The position numbers and the translations under genes were made by a program. From an uncultured Opitutaceae bacterium (GTDB lineage: Bacteria; Verrucomicrobiota; Verrucomicrobiia; Opitutales; Opitutaceae), in assembly GCA_903929355.1 (NCBI GenBank), contig CAIYUN010000081.1:62001-126000 (forward strand): a DNA stretch of 64,000 nucleotides, in the 5' to 3' direction. Under the pieces are notes generated by a model that searched no databases, was not told the DNA's origin, and saw nothing but the letters and a program-made list of their open reading frames with translations. Below, piece after piece: positions 1 to 7,580 of the stretch. How positions within the stretch are numbered: position 1 is the stretch's first letter; every line of letters begins with the position of its first letter.

Positions 1-612
1 ATTGACCGTGACCTCGCCGTCCGGGTGGTCGTCCTCCACGGCGAGGTTGAAATCAATGTCCCAGCCCTTGTCCGTGCGGATCGAGGTCCCGTTCCACGTC
101 CCGATGTAGCGCGAGCGCAGGATGTCGGCCGCGACCATGCCGGTGAGGGCGACATTGGTCCCCACGCTTCCCTGGGTGAAATAGCTCGCCAGGAGCGACG
201 GGTCGTCGCTGTTGCCCACCAGGCCCGTGAACTTCACCGGCCCCTTGAAGGTCGGCTTGTCGGCCGCGAGCATCAGCCCCGGCAGGCCCGTCACCTGCGC
301 GTTGACGATGGTGATCGGCCGGCCGTTGCGCGGCGTGATGACCAGCGGCGCGTCGGTCGAGCCGTAGAGCACGTCGCCGGGCTGGTAGGTCGCATAAGGG
401 AAGAGGATGGCTGTGCCCAGCCACATGCTGGGCACAAACGAAACCTCGATGTAGCGGTCCATCAGCGTGCGACCGATGCGGCCGAAGCCGCTCGTGATGA
501 TGTCGCTCCATTTTTCCACCAGCGTCGCGGTGATGTCGCCATCGGAGAAAAAGGCGGCGCTCGCATAGGCGACCTGGCCGGGGCCTTTGATGAGGAGAGT
601 GCGGTTGATCAT
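1..612 (-). CDS. Phage tail tube-like protein, 3' part outside window
   Basis: The frame starts at ATG 612 (MINRTLLIKGPG) and is still open at base 1, giving 204 codons. The visible part is beta-rich, with alternating hydrophobic residues, segments such as PLVITPRNGRPITIVNAQVTG, and a run of acidic residues near the cut end. This pattern and the position after the head and head-tail genes suit a major tail or tail tube protein. It is the most downstream visible gene of the leftward late operon. The 52-nt gap before it carries a heptamer array instead of a Shine-Dalgarno sequence. The family call comes from remembered similarity and gene order and is tentative. Confidence 0.45.
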   Translation of the reverse strand, partial: MINRTLLIKGPGQVAYASAAFFSDGDITATLVEKWSDIITSGFGRIGRTLMDRYIEVSFVPSMWLGTAILFPYATYQPGDVLYGSTDAPLVITPRNGRPITIVNAQVTGLPGLMLAADKPTFKGPVKFTGLVGNSDDPSLLASYFTQGSVGTNVALTGMVAADILRSRYIGTWNGTSIRTDKGWDIDFNLAVEDDHPDGEVTVN

Positions 613-627
613 GATGTTTTAGAAATG

Positions 628-659
628 CCGTGCTTGGTTCGTGGTGCTTGGTTCGTGGG
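628..659 (-). repeat. Heptamer array, GAACCAA/GCACCAC type
   Basis: About four 7-nt units read, on the minus (sense) strand, as alternating GAACCAA and GCACCAC variants. The array fills the gap between the stop of the 665-1012 gene and the start at 612. It belongs to the same family as the arrays at 1013, 11270, 19288 and 21393. Confidence 0.7.
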
Positions 660-664
660 TGGGT

Positions 665-1012
665 TCAGCCGGCGGTCTTGGCGGCCGGCGCGGCCTTGGC
701 GGCCTGGCGCTTCGCGCCCTCGGCCTGGTCGTAGGTGTCGCGTTCGGCCGGCGTCATGGCCTGGTAAAGGCGCTGCCGGGCGGCGGCATCCTTCGCGGGG
801 TCGGGCGAAACGAAGAGCGCGGCGGCCTGGTCGGCCGAGACCGTCGCAATATGGGCGCGATTGATGCCGAAGAGGTCGGTCGTGCCGGACTCCTCGCCGG
901 GTTGCTGGTAGCCGACCGTGCGGCCGTTGCGGGGATGCTTGTCGTCCTCGAAGGCGTAGGGCGTGCAGTGGACGGCGGTCTTCTCGTTAAAGGTTGGTGC
1001 GGGAATGTTCAT
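665..1012 (-). CDS. Small phage protein with Ala/Lys-rich tail, function unknown
   Basis: This 115-residue protein starts at ATG 1012 (MNIPAPTFNEKTAVH). A longer in-frame ORF exists upstream, but it overlaps two better-supported genes. The middle is rich in charged residues (KDAAARQRLYQAMTPAERD) and the C-terminus is AKRQAAKAAPAAKTAG. It sits just upstream of the tail tube-like gene, where many tailed phages encode tail assembly proteins, but no family motif was recognised. The upstream gap is CA-rich with no Shine-Dalgarno sequence. Confidence 0.6.
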   Translation of the reverse strand: MNIPAPTFNEKTAVHCTPYAFEDDKHPRNGRTVGYQQPGEESGTTDLFGINRAHIATVSADQAAALFVSPDPAKDAAARQRLYQAMTPAERDTYDQAEGAKRQAAKAAPAAKTAG

Positions 1013-1034
1013 GGTGGTGGTGCGTGGTTCGTGG
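1013..1034 (-). repeat. Short heptamer array abutting a start codon
   Basis: On the sense (minus) strand, CACGAACCACGCACCACCACC runs directly into the ATG at 1012. It contains about three 7-nt units of the GAACCAC/GCACCAC type and fills the gap after the gene ending at 1042. Confidence 0.55.
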
Positions 1035-1041
1035 TGGAAAA

Positions 1042-1527
1042 TCAGGTGCCCTTGAGGCTCAGGCCGCAGGACGTGTGGAAGACATGGTGGTAGATGCGGC
1101 GCTCGGGATGACGCACGGGCTGCACCGGGTTGGCGTCGGCGTAGAACGGGTTGACGGTCGCTCCGGCCACCTGCACCTGCGTGCTCAGGAGGACCAGCGG
1201 GATGCGCTCGTTGAGGGCATACACGTTCAGTTCGCCCTCGTTGAGACGCGGGTGCTCGCTCGCCTCGATGCGGATTTCGAGGTCCTCGATGAACAGCTCC
1301 GCGCCGCCGATGTTGTTGTTGTATTTTTTGACGACCGGCGGAAAGACGACGACGCACCGCTTCAGGCCCTCGCTGGCGCGCAGGATTTCCGTCAGCACCG
1401 TGCCCGGCCGCTCCTCCATGATCTCCGTGCCCGCGAGCCAGGGCGACGCGGCGAGCAGGCGCGTGACGGCCTGTTGCAATGGAAGGAACAGCGAGGAGTC
1501 GCCGCAGTCCTGGAGGTCGGCGTTCAA
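1042..1527 (-). CDS. Phage head-tail or tail completion protein
   Basis: This 161-residue protein starts at ATG 1527 (MNADLQDCGDSS) and overlaps the end of the upstream gene by 4 nt. It has an N-terminal helical stretch, a central strand (RCVVVFPPVVKKYNNN) and a C-terminal half with HHVFHTSCGL. It lies between a gpG-like morphogenesis protein and the tail genes, where tail terminator or neck proteins usually occur. It may correspond to the Mu gp37/gp38 region, but I cannot align it with confidence. Confidence 0.55.
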   Translation of the reverse strand: MNADLQDCGDSSLFLPLQQAVTRLLAASPWLAGTEIMEERPGTVLTEILRASEGLKRCVVVFPPVVKKYNNNIGGAELFIEDLEIRIEASEHPRLNEGELNVYALNERIPLVLLSTQVQVAGATVNPFYADANPVQPVRHPERRIYHHVFHTSCGLSLKGT

Positions 1528-2150
1528 TTGGCACCTCCCCGGCCGGCGTCGCGCATGAGCACGTCGCCGATGGCCGCGACCGCCGCGCCCGTGATCTCCT
1601 CGGCCTTCGGCAACACCGTGGGATCGGGCTCCTGGTTGACCTCGCGCACGAGCCAGAAGAACACCCCGCCGCCGAGCGTCTCGCCCTTATGTGAACCGCG
1701 CCGGCCGCCGAGGCTCGACTGCTCGTTTTGGACCAACGCGGCGAGACCCTCGCGGAAAAACACAAAATGCAGGTCGCTGAACTCGCCCGCCCGGTGGCCA
1801 TAGGCTTCCTCGCGTGCCGGGATGGTGAGCCATTGTTTCCCCGAGCCGTTCGCCCCGGCGACGATGGGACCGCCGAAATAGCGCTGCGCGATCCCGATCT
1901 GGTTGACCGACACGATGGCCTTGGTGCCGACGACATCGGAATGCACGCTCCGCGAGCCCTGGAAGTAGAAGTGACGGCCGCCGTCCACATGCCGCTCCTC
2001 ATCCAACGCAACCAGGTGATCGCGCACGACGATGGCCGCCGCGCGCCCGGCGACCGGCAGCAACCGCGCCGGCTCGGCCGCAACGCGCAGCCGGACGATC
2101 TCAGGGACCGCGCCGTCCGTGATGTTGACATGAATCCCCGGCCCGCTCAC
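1524..2150 (-). CDS. Phage virion morphogenesis protein (Mu gpG-like)
   Basis: This 208-residue protein has the block IGIAQRYFGGPIVAG followed by LTIPAREEAYGHRAGEF. That block is typical of gpG/virion morphogenesis and tail-completion proteins, where QR-x-GG and LTIPA...A.G.RA.E are conserved. It likely acts at head-tail joining. It follows the gpF-like gene in the same order as Mu (F then G), with 4-nt overlaps on both sides that indicate translational coupling. Confidence 0.65.
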   Translation of the reverse strand: MSGPGIHVNITDGAVPEIVRLRVAAEPARLLPVAGRAAAIVVRDHLVALDEERHVDGGRHFYFQGSRSVHSDVVGTKAIVSVNQIGIAQRYFGGPIVAGANGSGKQWLTIPAREEAYGHRAGEFSDLHFVFFREGLAALVQNEQSSLGGRRGSHKGETLGGGVFFWLVREVNQEPDPTVLPKAEEITGAAVAAIGDVLMRDAGRGGAN

Positions 2151-2986
2151 GAGGCACCTCCGTCGTCAAGGAATTGGAGCACGCCATGCACGAATTTCCC
2201 GAGTCCGCTGTCCGTGATGGCCTCGCGCAGCCATTCCTGGCGCAATTCGGGTGTGCCGGCGAGGTCGGCGTTGAAATCCACTTTGCGCGGAAACAGCGTC
2301 GTGCTCGGCTCCAGCAGCCCGAGCTGCTCGGCCTCGGCGCGGTCCACGTCGCGCACGTCCATGCCCGAGTTGAAGGCAAATGGCGGCCACGGGTTGTCGA
2401 GGCCGTCTGGGAACAGCGCCGAGCTGCCCAGCTTTTCCCACACCGGGTCAGTCTTCAGCGCGACCATGCGGTCGCCGATGAATTCCCCGCCGGCCGCCTC
2501 CCACCGTTCCGCCCAGTCGCGTTCGGCCGGCACGCCGCCCTTGGGCACCAGCGCGCGGTAAAGCTCCTGCGCCGGCCATTGGTCGAGCACGTCCTCCTGG
2601 TTGCCCTGGGCAAACCAGCCGAAGCCCTGCGCGGTCTGCGCGTTGGTCTCGATGATGAGGTTGAGCCTCCGGTCGCTGCCGAGGTCTTGCAAACCCCCTG
2701 CATGGTCGGGATCGGGCACATAACCCATATCCCGCAGGATGTTTTTCAGGCCGAGCCGCACCGTGGCCTGGTCGCTCTGCCCCTTGAGCAGTTCACCAGT
2801 GCCGTCCCGGATGCCGGCCAGGAATTTGAGGTTCGACACTGTGGCCGACATCCATGCGCGGCGCTTAATGTCCGGCGCGAGCTGCCGCAGAGCGGCGCTG
2901 TCTCCCGTGGTGGGCAGCAAGGATTTCACATCGGCCGCGTCGAGCGCCTCGTGAAACGGCATTGGCTTGGTGAACGAGTCACTCAT
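2147..2986 (-). CDS. Phage minor head/morphogenesis protein (Mu gpF-like C-terminal type)
   Basis: This 279-residue protein carries FNSGMDVRDVDRAEAEQLGL near residues 200-220, similar to the C-terminal segment of phage head morphogenesis proteins. It also has several Trp-rich amphipathic stretches. The N-terminal half (residues 30-110) is helical and polar. It starts at ATG 2986, overlaps the upstream gene by 4 nt and is coupled to the gpG-like gene downstream. It appears shorter than full gpF, so it could be the C-terminal portion of a split protein. Confidence 0.55.
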   Translation of the reverse strand: MSDSFTKPMPFHEALDAADVKSLLPTTGDSAALRQLAPDIKRRAWMSATVSNLKFLAGIRDGTGELLKGQSDQATVRLGLKNILRDMGYVPDPDHAGGLQDLGSDRRLNLIIETNAQTAQGFGWFAQGNQEDVLDQWPAQELYRALVPKGGVPAERDWAERWEAAGGEFIGDRMVALKTDPVWEKLGSSALFPDGLDNPWPPFAFNSGMDVRDVDRAEAEQLGLLEPSTTLFPRKVDFNADLAGTPELRQEWLREAITDSGLGKFVHGVLQFLDDGGAS

Positions 2987-3297
2987 GTTGCGTCCTCCCG
3001 CTGGGTTTGAAACTTGCTGTGTAGCCAGCTGAACGCCATGCCATCGCGATTATGACCATCCCCGTTGCCACATTTCAGGATGTTGATTGGACGAACGCCG
3101 TTATTGTCCCAATCGTTTTGGCGGTATTCGTCGGGATACCGCTCGCCCTTTATTCCGGGTTGGTTGGTTACCGCCTCGCTAGGTTCCAAGAACTTAAGAC
3201 CACAGCTATCCAGGAGCTTCTGCGCCTGCCAGATAAGACGCACCCTGACGCCACCGGCCTTGTATTGGACAGAGGAATCATCGACGGCGGTGCTCAT
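2983..3297 (-). CDS. Small phage protein, function unknown
   Basis: The start chosen is ATG 3297 (MSTAVDDSSVQYKAGG), which lies 3 nt after the preceding stop; a start further upstream would overlap that gene by about 100 nt. The 104-residue product has a polar, Asn/Asp/Gly-rich C-terminus (DWDNNGVRPINILKCGNGDG). No family was recognised. Its position between the gp36-like and gpF-like genes suggests a head or neck component. Confidence 0.6.
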   Translation of the reverse strand: MSTAVDDSSVQYKAGGVRVRLIWQAQKLLDSCGLKFLEPSEAVTNQPGIKGERYPDEYRQNDWDNNGVRPINILKCGNGDGHNRDGMAFSWLHSKFQTQREDAT

Positions 3298-3299
3298 GG

Positions 3300-3740
3300 T
3301 CAGTCGGTCCCCCATAGTTTGTGCGCTGAGCCAAAGTAGCCGGTCGGCGGTCCGTCCTGCGTGGTGGGCGCGACCGGCGTAACCGGAGCGTCCACCGGCC
3401 ATTCGCCCTCCTTCAACTGGTTGAGGCGCGTCTGGTAGGTCTTTTCGTCGATCCCCTCATCGTCGGTGAGCTTGATCTGGAGGCGCTTTTTCAGCGAGCG
3501 CACGATCTTGAGAACACAGAGGTTGGCGAGGTTGGGCGCGATGGTGCCGGCTGTGCTGTCCACCTGGTTGGCGTTGCGGAAGCCGATGCACGAACGCACC
3601 TCGTTGACGACGGCCGTGATGAGCGCCGGCACCGGATCGGGCTGGCCCAGCGCGGTGGCCCGGCGCGACGCCGCCTCCACAATGTCCTTGTGGCCGGCGT
3701 TGAGCAGGTCGGCGGTGGTGAGGGTTTGCCAGGCGGGCAT
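3300..3740 (-). CDS. Mu gp36-like protein (DUF1320 type), head completion
   Basis: This 146-residue protein begins with a DUF1320-like pattern: a short N-terminal helix (WQTLTTADLLNAG), then a helical core with VPALITAVVNEVRSCIG and a conserved-looking LCVLKIVRSLKKRL. The Mu gp36 family sits directly downstream of the capsid gene, as here. The C-terminus is Pro/Thr-rich. The 87-nt gap from the capsid gene contains a strong inverted repeat. Confidence 0.6.
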   Translation of the reverse strand: MPAWQTLTTADLLNAGHKDIVEAASRRATALGQPDPVPALITAVVNEVRSCIGFRNANQVDSTAGTIAPNLANLCVLKIVRSLKKRLQIKLTDDEGIDEKTYQTRLNQLKEGEWPVDAPVTPVAPTTQDGPPTGYFGSAHKLWGTD

Positions 3741-3781
3741 GGAGGGAGAGGGCTGGAGGTGAATTCGCGGCGGGTTCTAAA

Positions 3782-3810
3782 CAGCCCTGCGCCGCAGGCG
3801 CGCAGGGCTG
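3782..3810 (-). terminator. Hairpin downstream of the capsid gene
   Basis: CAGCCCTGCGC and GCGCAGGGCTG form a perfect 11-bp stem around a 7-nt loop, 18 nt after the capsid stop codon. Only a TTTAG follows on the minus strand, so this is at most a weak or attenuating terminator. It could also stabilise the capsid mRNA. Confidence 0.5.
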
Positions 3811-3827
3811 GAAGAATCCACGCGCGC

Positions 3828-5729
3828 TCAGGCCGACGTGATGCGCTGGAGGCTGGCCGCGTTGCCGACCGCCACGCCGAACATGAAGGCGATGCGCCAG
3901 TTGGCGGTGCCGTGGTTGTGGTCGACGTATTGGACGAGCTGCACCGTGAACCCGGTGTCGGGGTTGGTGACGACGGACACGTTGCCGTTGCTCGCGCCGG
4001 GGAGCACGGTCGTGTAATCGTTCGGCACGCGCACGGCCATCGCCATGGCATCGGGCGTGAAGGCCGCGCCGCCCAGGTTGCCGGTGCCCGGCAGGTTGAC
4101 CGCCTGCTGCACATCAAACCCGGCGACGGGCGGCAGCATGTAGTCGGTCAGCATCTCGGGCTTTTGGAAGGCCGCGAGGCTGACGAGCGAGGCGTCCTGG
4201 GAGAGCTGCCCGAAGTAGGTCGGGTTGAGCAGGCAGGTGCGACGGGCGGCCGCGACGGACCGCCCGAACAGGGCCTCGGCCACTGTGATGAGCGTGGGCC
4301 GGCCGAAGCCGGCCGAGGCCTGCACGGTGCCGTTGGCGTAGTTGCCCACGGTGATGAGCGCGTAGAGCGCGTCCACCAGGCTCTTGCCGAGCGAATAGTG
4401 GCAGCCCTCGACCTGCTCGCCGAATAGATCGCGCGCGGTGCTCGCGAGATCGTTCGCCGTGTATTTGATTTGCACGGCATTGTGGTTGTTGATCACGACC
4501 GGCACATCGGTGTCGGTGACGTCGGAGGCGGCGTAGCCGTTGACCGGGTCATAGGCCGTGACCGCCGGGATGGCGCGCAGGCGCGTCTTGATCGTCTGCC
4601 CGTAGGCGGCGTTCTCCTCGGTGAAGTTCGTGCTGATGTTTTTCAACACCGGGAACGTGAGCTTGAGCAGCGCGAGGGAGCGCTGGGTGACGAGGTCGCC
4701 CGCCAGCTCGCCCAGGGCGTTGGCCGCCAGGATCGGGCCGAGGGCGAAGCCGGGCTTGAAGAGCGGCTCGATCTCCTTGGCATAGATCGCGGCGCGCTCC
4801 TTGGGCGTGCGCGCGGCCTTGTAGCCCTTGAGCACGTTGTTGAGGCCCTCCTTGGCCTGGATGTGGCCGCCGGTGGACGTGACCACCTGCGTGATCGTGC
4901 CGTCGGGCAACGCGGCGAGCAGCTCGGCGTGCGAGGGGTCAGCCTCGATAAGCCCGCGCCACTTGGCCTGGATGGTCTCGTCCTTGGGCGGGAGCGCGCC
5001 GCGCGCGACGGCGGCGGCCACCTTGGCGGAGGCGTCGGCCTTGCGGCGTTCGGTCTCCTTGGCTTTGAGCGTCAGCAGTTCCTGCTGCTGCGCGGTCTCC
5101 CTGGCTTTGAGCGTTTGCAGTTCGGTCTGCAACGCGGCATTGGCGGCGGCCGCTTCGGCGGCCTTTTTCTCTTCGTCGGTCATGGTCGTGGTGGTTGGGT
5201 TGTGGTTGGGCGGCGTGGCCGCCGAAGATTGTTCCTTGGCCCACAGCGGGGCCTGGGCGCGGAAAGCAGGGGCGTTGACGAGGCCGCCCTGGTTGAGCGG
5301 CGCACCGATGACCCGTGCGGGCACGGCGTCGTCCACATGGAAGGCCGGCGAGAAGGAGCGGTAGTCCTTGCCGAGCACGGCCGCCGCGCCCGAGGCGCTC
5401 CAGTCCACCTTCGCATAAACGCCGGCCGGCTTGTCGGCCGCGCCCGGCTCCCAGCGGTAGGCGGCGGGCCAGGCGCTGGCCTTGGTGTCGTCGTGGTCAA
5501 AGTCGAAGTAGGGCTTCTGCGGGCCGGCCGCCAGGTGCGCCGTGAGCGCGGCCTGGAGCGCGGCGGCCGTGTCAGGTCCGACCTTCACGGATTTGGTGAT
5601 GGGCTTCCCGGCCTGCGACGCGTTGATCGTGTGCGTGCCGGCGGGAAAGACCATGATCTCGGCGGGTGCGGCCGTGACATCGGCGAGCGCGACGGGCATG
5701 AGGCGGGCGAGGAGCGGGGAGGTTTTCAT
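3828..5729 (-). CDS. Fused prohead protease, scaffold and major capsid protein
   Basis: This single 633-residue frame joins what Mu encodes as gpI and gpT. Residues 1-160 resemble the Mu I protease: YFDFDHDD (His79) and YRSFSPAF (Ser125/Ser127) are in the expected order, followed by a GAPLNQGG loop. Residues 184-245 form an Ala/Glu/Lys coiled coil typical of a scaffold. Residues 330-633 are capsid-like (FPVLKNISTNFTEENAAYG, then FTVQLVQYVDHNHG near the end). An internal ATG at 5183 (MTDEEKKA) could give a separate scaffold start as in Mu, but only a CA-rich leader precedes it. The start at 5729 overlaps the portal stop by 4 nt. Confidence 0.8.
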   Translation of the reverse strand: MKTSPLLARLMPVALADVTAAPAEIMVFPAGTHTINASQAGKPITKSVKVGPDTAAALQAALTAHLAAGPQKPYFDFDHDDTKASAWPAAYRWEPGAADKPAGVYAKVDWSASGAAAVLGKDYRSFSPAFHVDDAVPARVIGAPLNQGGLVNAPAFRAQAPLWAKEQSSAATPPNHNPTTTTMTDEEKKAAEAAAANAALQTELQTLKARETAQQQELLTLKAKETERRKADASAKVAAAVARGALPPKDETIQAKWRGLIEADPSHAELLAALPDGTITQVVTSTGGHIQAKEGLNNVLKGYKAARTPKERAAIYAKEIEPLFKPGFALGPILAANALGELAGDLVTQRSLALLKLTFPVLKNISTNFTEENAAYGQTIKTRLRAIPAVTAYDPVNGYAASDVTDTDVPVVINNHNAVQIKYTANDLASTARDLFGEQVEGCHYSLGKSLVDALYALITVGNYANGTVQASAGFGRPTLITVAEALFGRSVAAARRTCLLNPTYFGQLSQDASLVSLAAFQKPEMLTDYMLPPVAGFDVQQAVNLPGTGNLGGAAFTPDAMAMAVRVPNDYTTVLPGASNGNVSVVTNPDTGFTVQLVQYVDHNHGTANWRIAFMFGVAVGNAASLQRITSA

Positions 5730-7432
5730 GGTGCGTTTTTGGTTTTCTCGGCGGTGGCCGTGGCAAAACCGCTCACGACCGAAGGCCCGATGACATTGGC
5801 GAGGACCGCTGCGGCGGCCGGCGTGTGCGAGAGCAGGCCGGCGGCGAGCGTCGGCAGGTCGCTGTGGAACTGCTTGAGCGCCGCGAGCTGCTCGGCTGGG
5901 TCGGCGATGGCTTCGATCTTCGCCAGGCGGTTGAGGATCGGCCCGAGGGCCTTTTTATCGACGGCCCCGAGCTGCGCTGCCGCGCGAGCGGTGAAGGCGA
6001 GCACATTGGACTCGTGGTCAGGATCGGCGAAGGCCGCCTTGGCCTGCACTGCCGGCTCCCCGCCGGCCGGAGCTTCACCCGGCGCACCGCCGCCGGGAGG
6101 CGCATCGCCCGGCGCGGGCGTGCCAGGTCGGCCGGTCAACGTGGGCTCGCCGTCCACCGGCTGCGGAATGCCATGGCGGTCGTAGAACCAGGCACGCGGC
6201 AGCTCGACCCCGGCCGCGAGGAAAATCTGGTCGCGCTGTGCCATCTTCAGCTCGTCGGCCTCGTCGTCCACGTCGCCCGCGATGGTCGGCGGCTCGGTGA
6301 GGTCGCCGAAGTTGGCCCGGAGCACGGCGGGCACGAGCTGGTAGTTGAGCAGGTCGGAGCACCATTGCGTCGCCGCCTCCAGCCGGTCGGCGCGCACGCC
6401 GCCCTGGAGCTTGCTCGCGCCCGAGCCCAGGCCGCCCGCGTGCGCGCCGCCCGAGAGCTCCTGGCCGAGGATGAGGAGGTCGCACGCCTTGTCGGCCATC
6501 TCCTGGATCATCACCTGCGGGTTGCCGTGGGCGTTCTGCGACGCCTCCTTGAACTCCAGCTTCGTGCCGTCGGGAAACGCCCCGTAGCCGCTCGCGCCCA
6601 TCGCGGCCAGCATGTCGCGGAGCTGCGCGCCGAGGTTGGGCTGGTTCTTGTCAAACGTGGCCCAGCGGAACGGGACGCCGAAAATCTGCGCGTTGGAGAG
6701 CAGCCACTCCCAGCCAAACGTGATGCCCACCCAATACGGGGCGAGCGCGCGGAGGACGGCCGTCGCGCCCGGAGCGCCCGTGCGAGCCTGCCAGATGCCC
6801 ACCAGGAAGTGGTCAGGCGGGAAAGGCTGCCAGCCAGTCGCGGTCTCAAGGAGACCCAGCTCGGTGCCGTCGGCGTTCCAGCCGTAGCGTTGGCGAGCGA
6901 GCACATGGGAGCAGCGCGGCAGGACGCCCCCCGGCGTCTGGTTCCAATGCACCTCCAGCGCCGAGATGCCTTTGCCGTAGGCGTCCAGGGCGTGGAACAG
7001 CGTGTCCTCAAACCCCAGCTCCATCGTGCCGGGGCGCGGCCACCACTGGCGCAGCGCCTGGTCCACCGCGGCCGAGCGGTCCATGGCGCTCTGGGTGGGC
7101 TTCGCCCCGCGCTCGGCGTAGGGCGAGACGGCGTAGGTCGCGCGCGAGGCGGCCCGGCGCAGCTCGGCAAGGTTTTTGGCGAGGCGCGGCCAGGTGTCCT
7201 CCATGAGGGCGAACATGTCCCACTGGTAGTTCAGGCTCCCGTAGGCGGCCTGCTCCAGGATGCTCCGCACCTCTGACGGCGACATCCGCCGGTGCGCGAA
7301 GAAGCCGCCCGTCTGAAAATCAAAGGCGGTGGCCGGCGCGGAGGCGACATCGCCGGCCGGCAGCAGGGCGCGAACGGCCTGGCGGGCCAGCTGGCCGGCG
7401 CGGGCGACACGGGCGAGGATGGGCGCGCTCAT
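5726..7432 (-). CDS. Phage portal protein (Mu gp29-like, DUF935)
   Basis: The start at ATG 7432 gives 568 residues; GTG at 7438 is an alternative. It resembles DUF935 portals: FDFQTGGFF at the N-terminus, LMEDTWPRLAKNLAELRRA near residues 80-100, FGWEWLLSNAQIFGVPFRW around residue 235, and DLLILGQELSGGAHAGG. A Pro/Gly/Ala-rich linker at about residues 430-475 leads to a helical tail. Terminase, portal and capsid lie in the canonical Mu order. Confidence 0.85.
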   Translation of the reverse strand: MSAPILARVARAGQLARQAVRALLPAGDVASAPATAFDFQTGGFFAHRRMSPSEVRSILEQAAYGSLNYQWDMFALMEDTWPRLAKNLAELRRAASRATYAVSPYAERGAKPTQSAMDRSAAVDQALRQWWPRPGTMELGFEDTLFHALDAYGKGISALEVHWNQTPGGVLPRCSHVLARQRYGWNADGTELGLLETATGWQPFPPDHFLVGIWQARTGAPGATAVLRALAPYWVGITFGWEWLLSNAQIFGVPFRWATFDKNQPNLGAQLRDMLAAMGASGYGAFPDGTKLEFKEASQNAHGNPQVMIQEMADKACDLLILGQELSGGAHAGGLGSGASKLQGGVRADRLEAATQWCSDLLNYQLVPAVLRANFGDLTEPPTIAGDVDDEADELKMAQRDQIFLAAGVELPRAWFYDRHGIPQPVDGEPTLTGRPGTPAPGDAPPGGGAPGEAPAGGEPAVQAKAAFADPDHESNVLAFTARAAAQLGAVDKKALGPILNRLAKIEAIADPAEQLAALKQFHSDLPTLAAGLLSHTPAAAAVLANVIGPSVVSGFATATAEKTKNAP

Positions 7433-7484
7433 GGGCACACCCCCTGAATATTTTCAATACGGGTCTTCTGGCTGTCCGCGCCGA

Positions 7485-7509
7485 TGCCTTGCAAGGGCCT
7501 TGCAAGGCA
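7485..7509. repeat. Perfect 12-bp inverted repeat between terminase and portal genes
   Basis: TGCCTTGCAAGG and CCTTGCAAGGCA are separated by one base. Each arm contains the palindrome CCTTGCAAGG, so the site is also a direct repeat of a palindrome. It lies in the only long gap (7433-7580) of the head gene block. A regulator-binding site, a transcription boundary or a packaging-related site are all possible. Confidence 0.6.
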
Positions 7510-7580
7510 AAGAATCGCCCGGTCGGGCCGCTTTTGCGGGTGGAGATAGCCAAAATGGCTTAAAAGCGAAAGAAACGGGG

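Noticed and set aside
4470-6185. Long plus-strand ORF opposite the capsid and portal genes
   Set aside because: It is a Gly/Arg-rich shadow of well-supported minus-strand genes.
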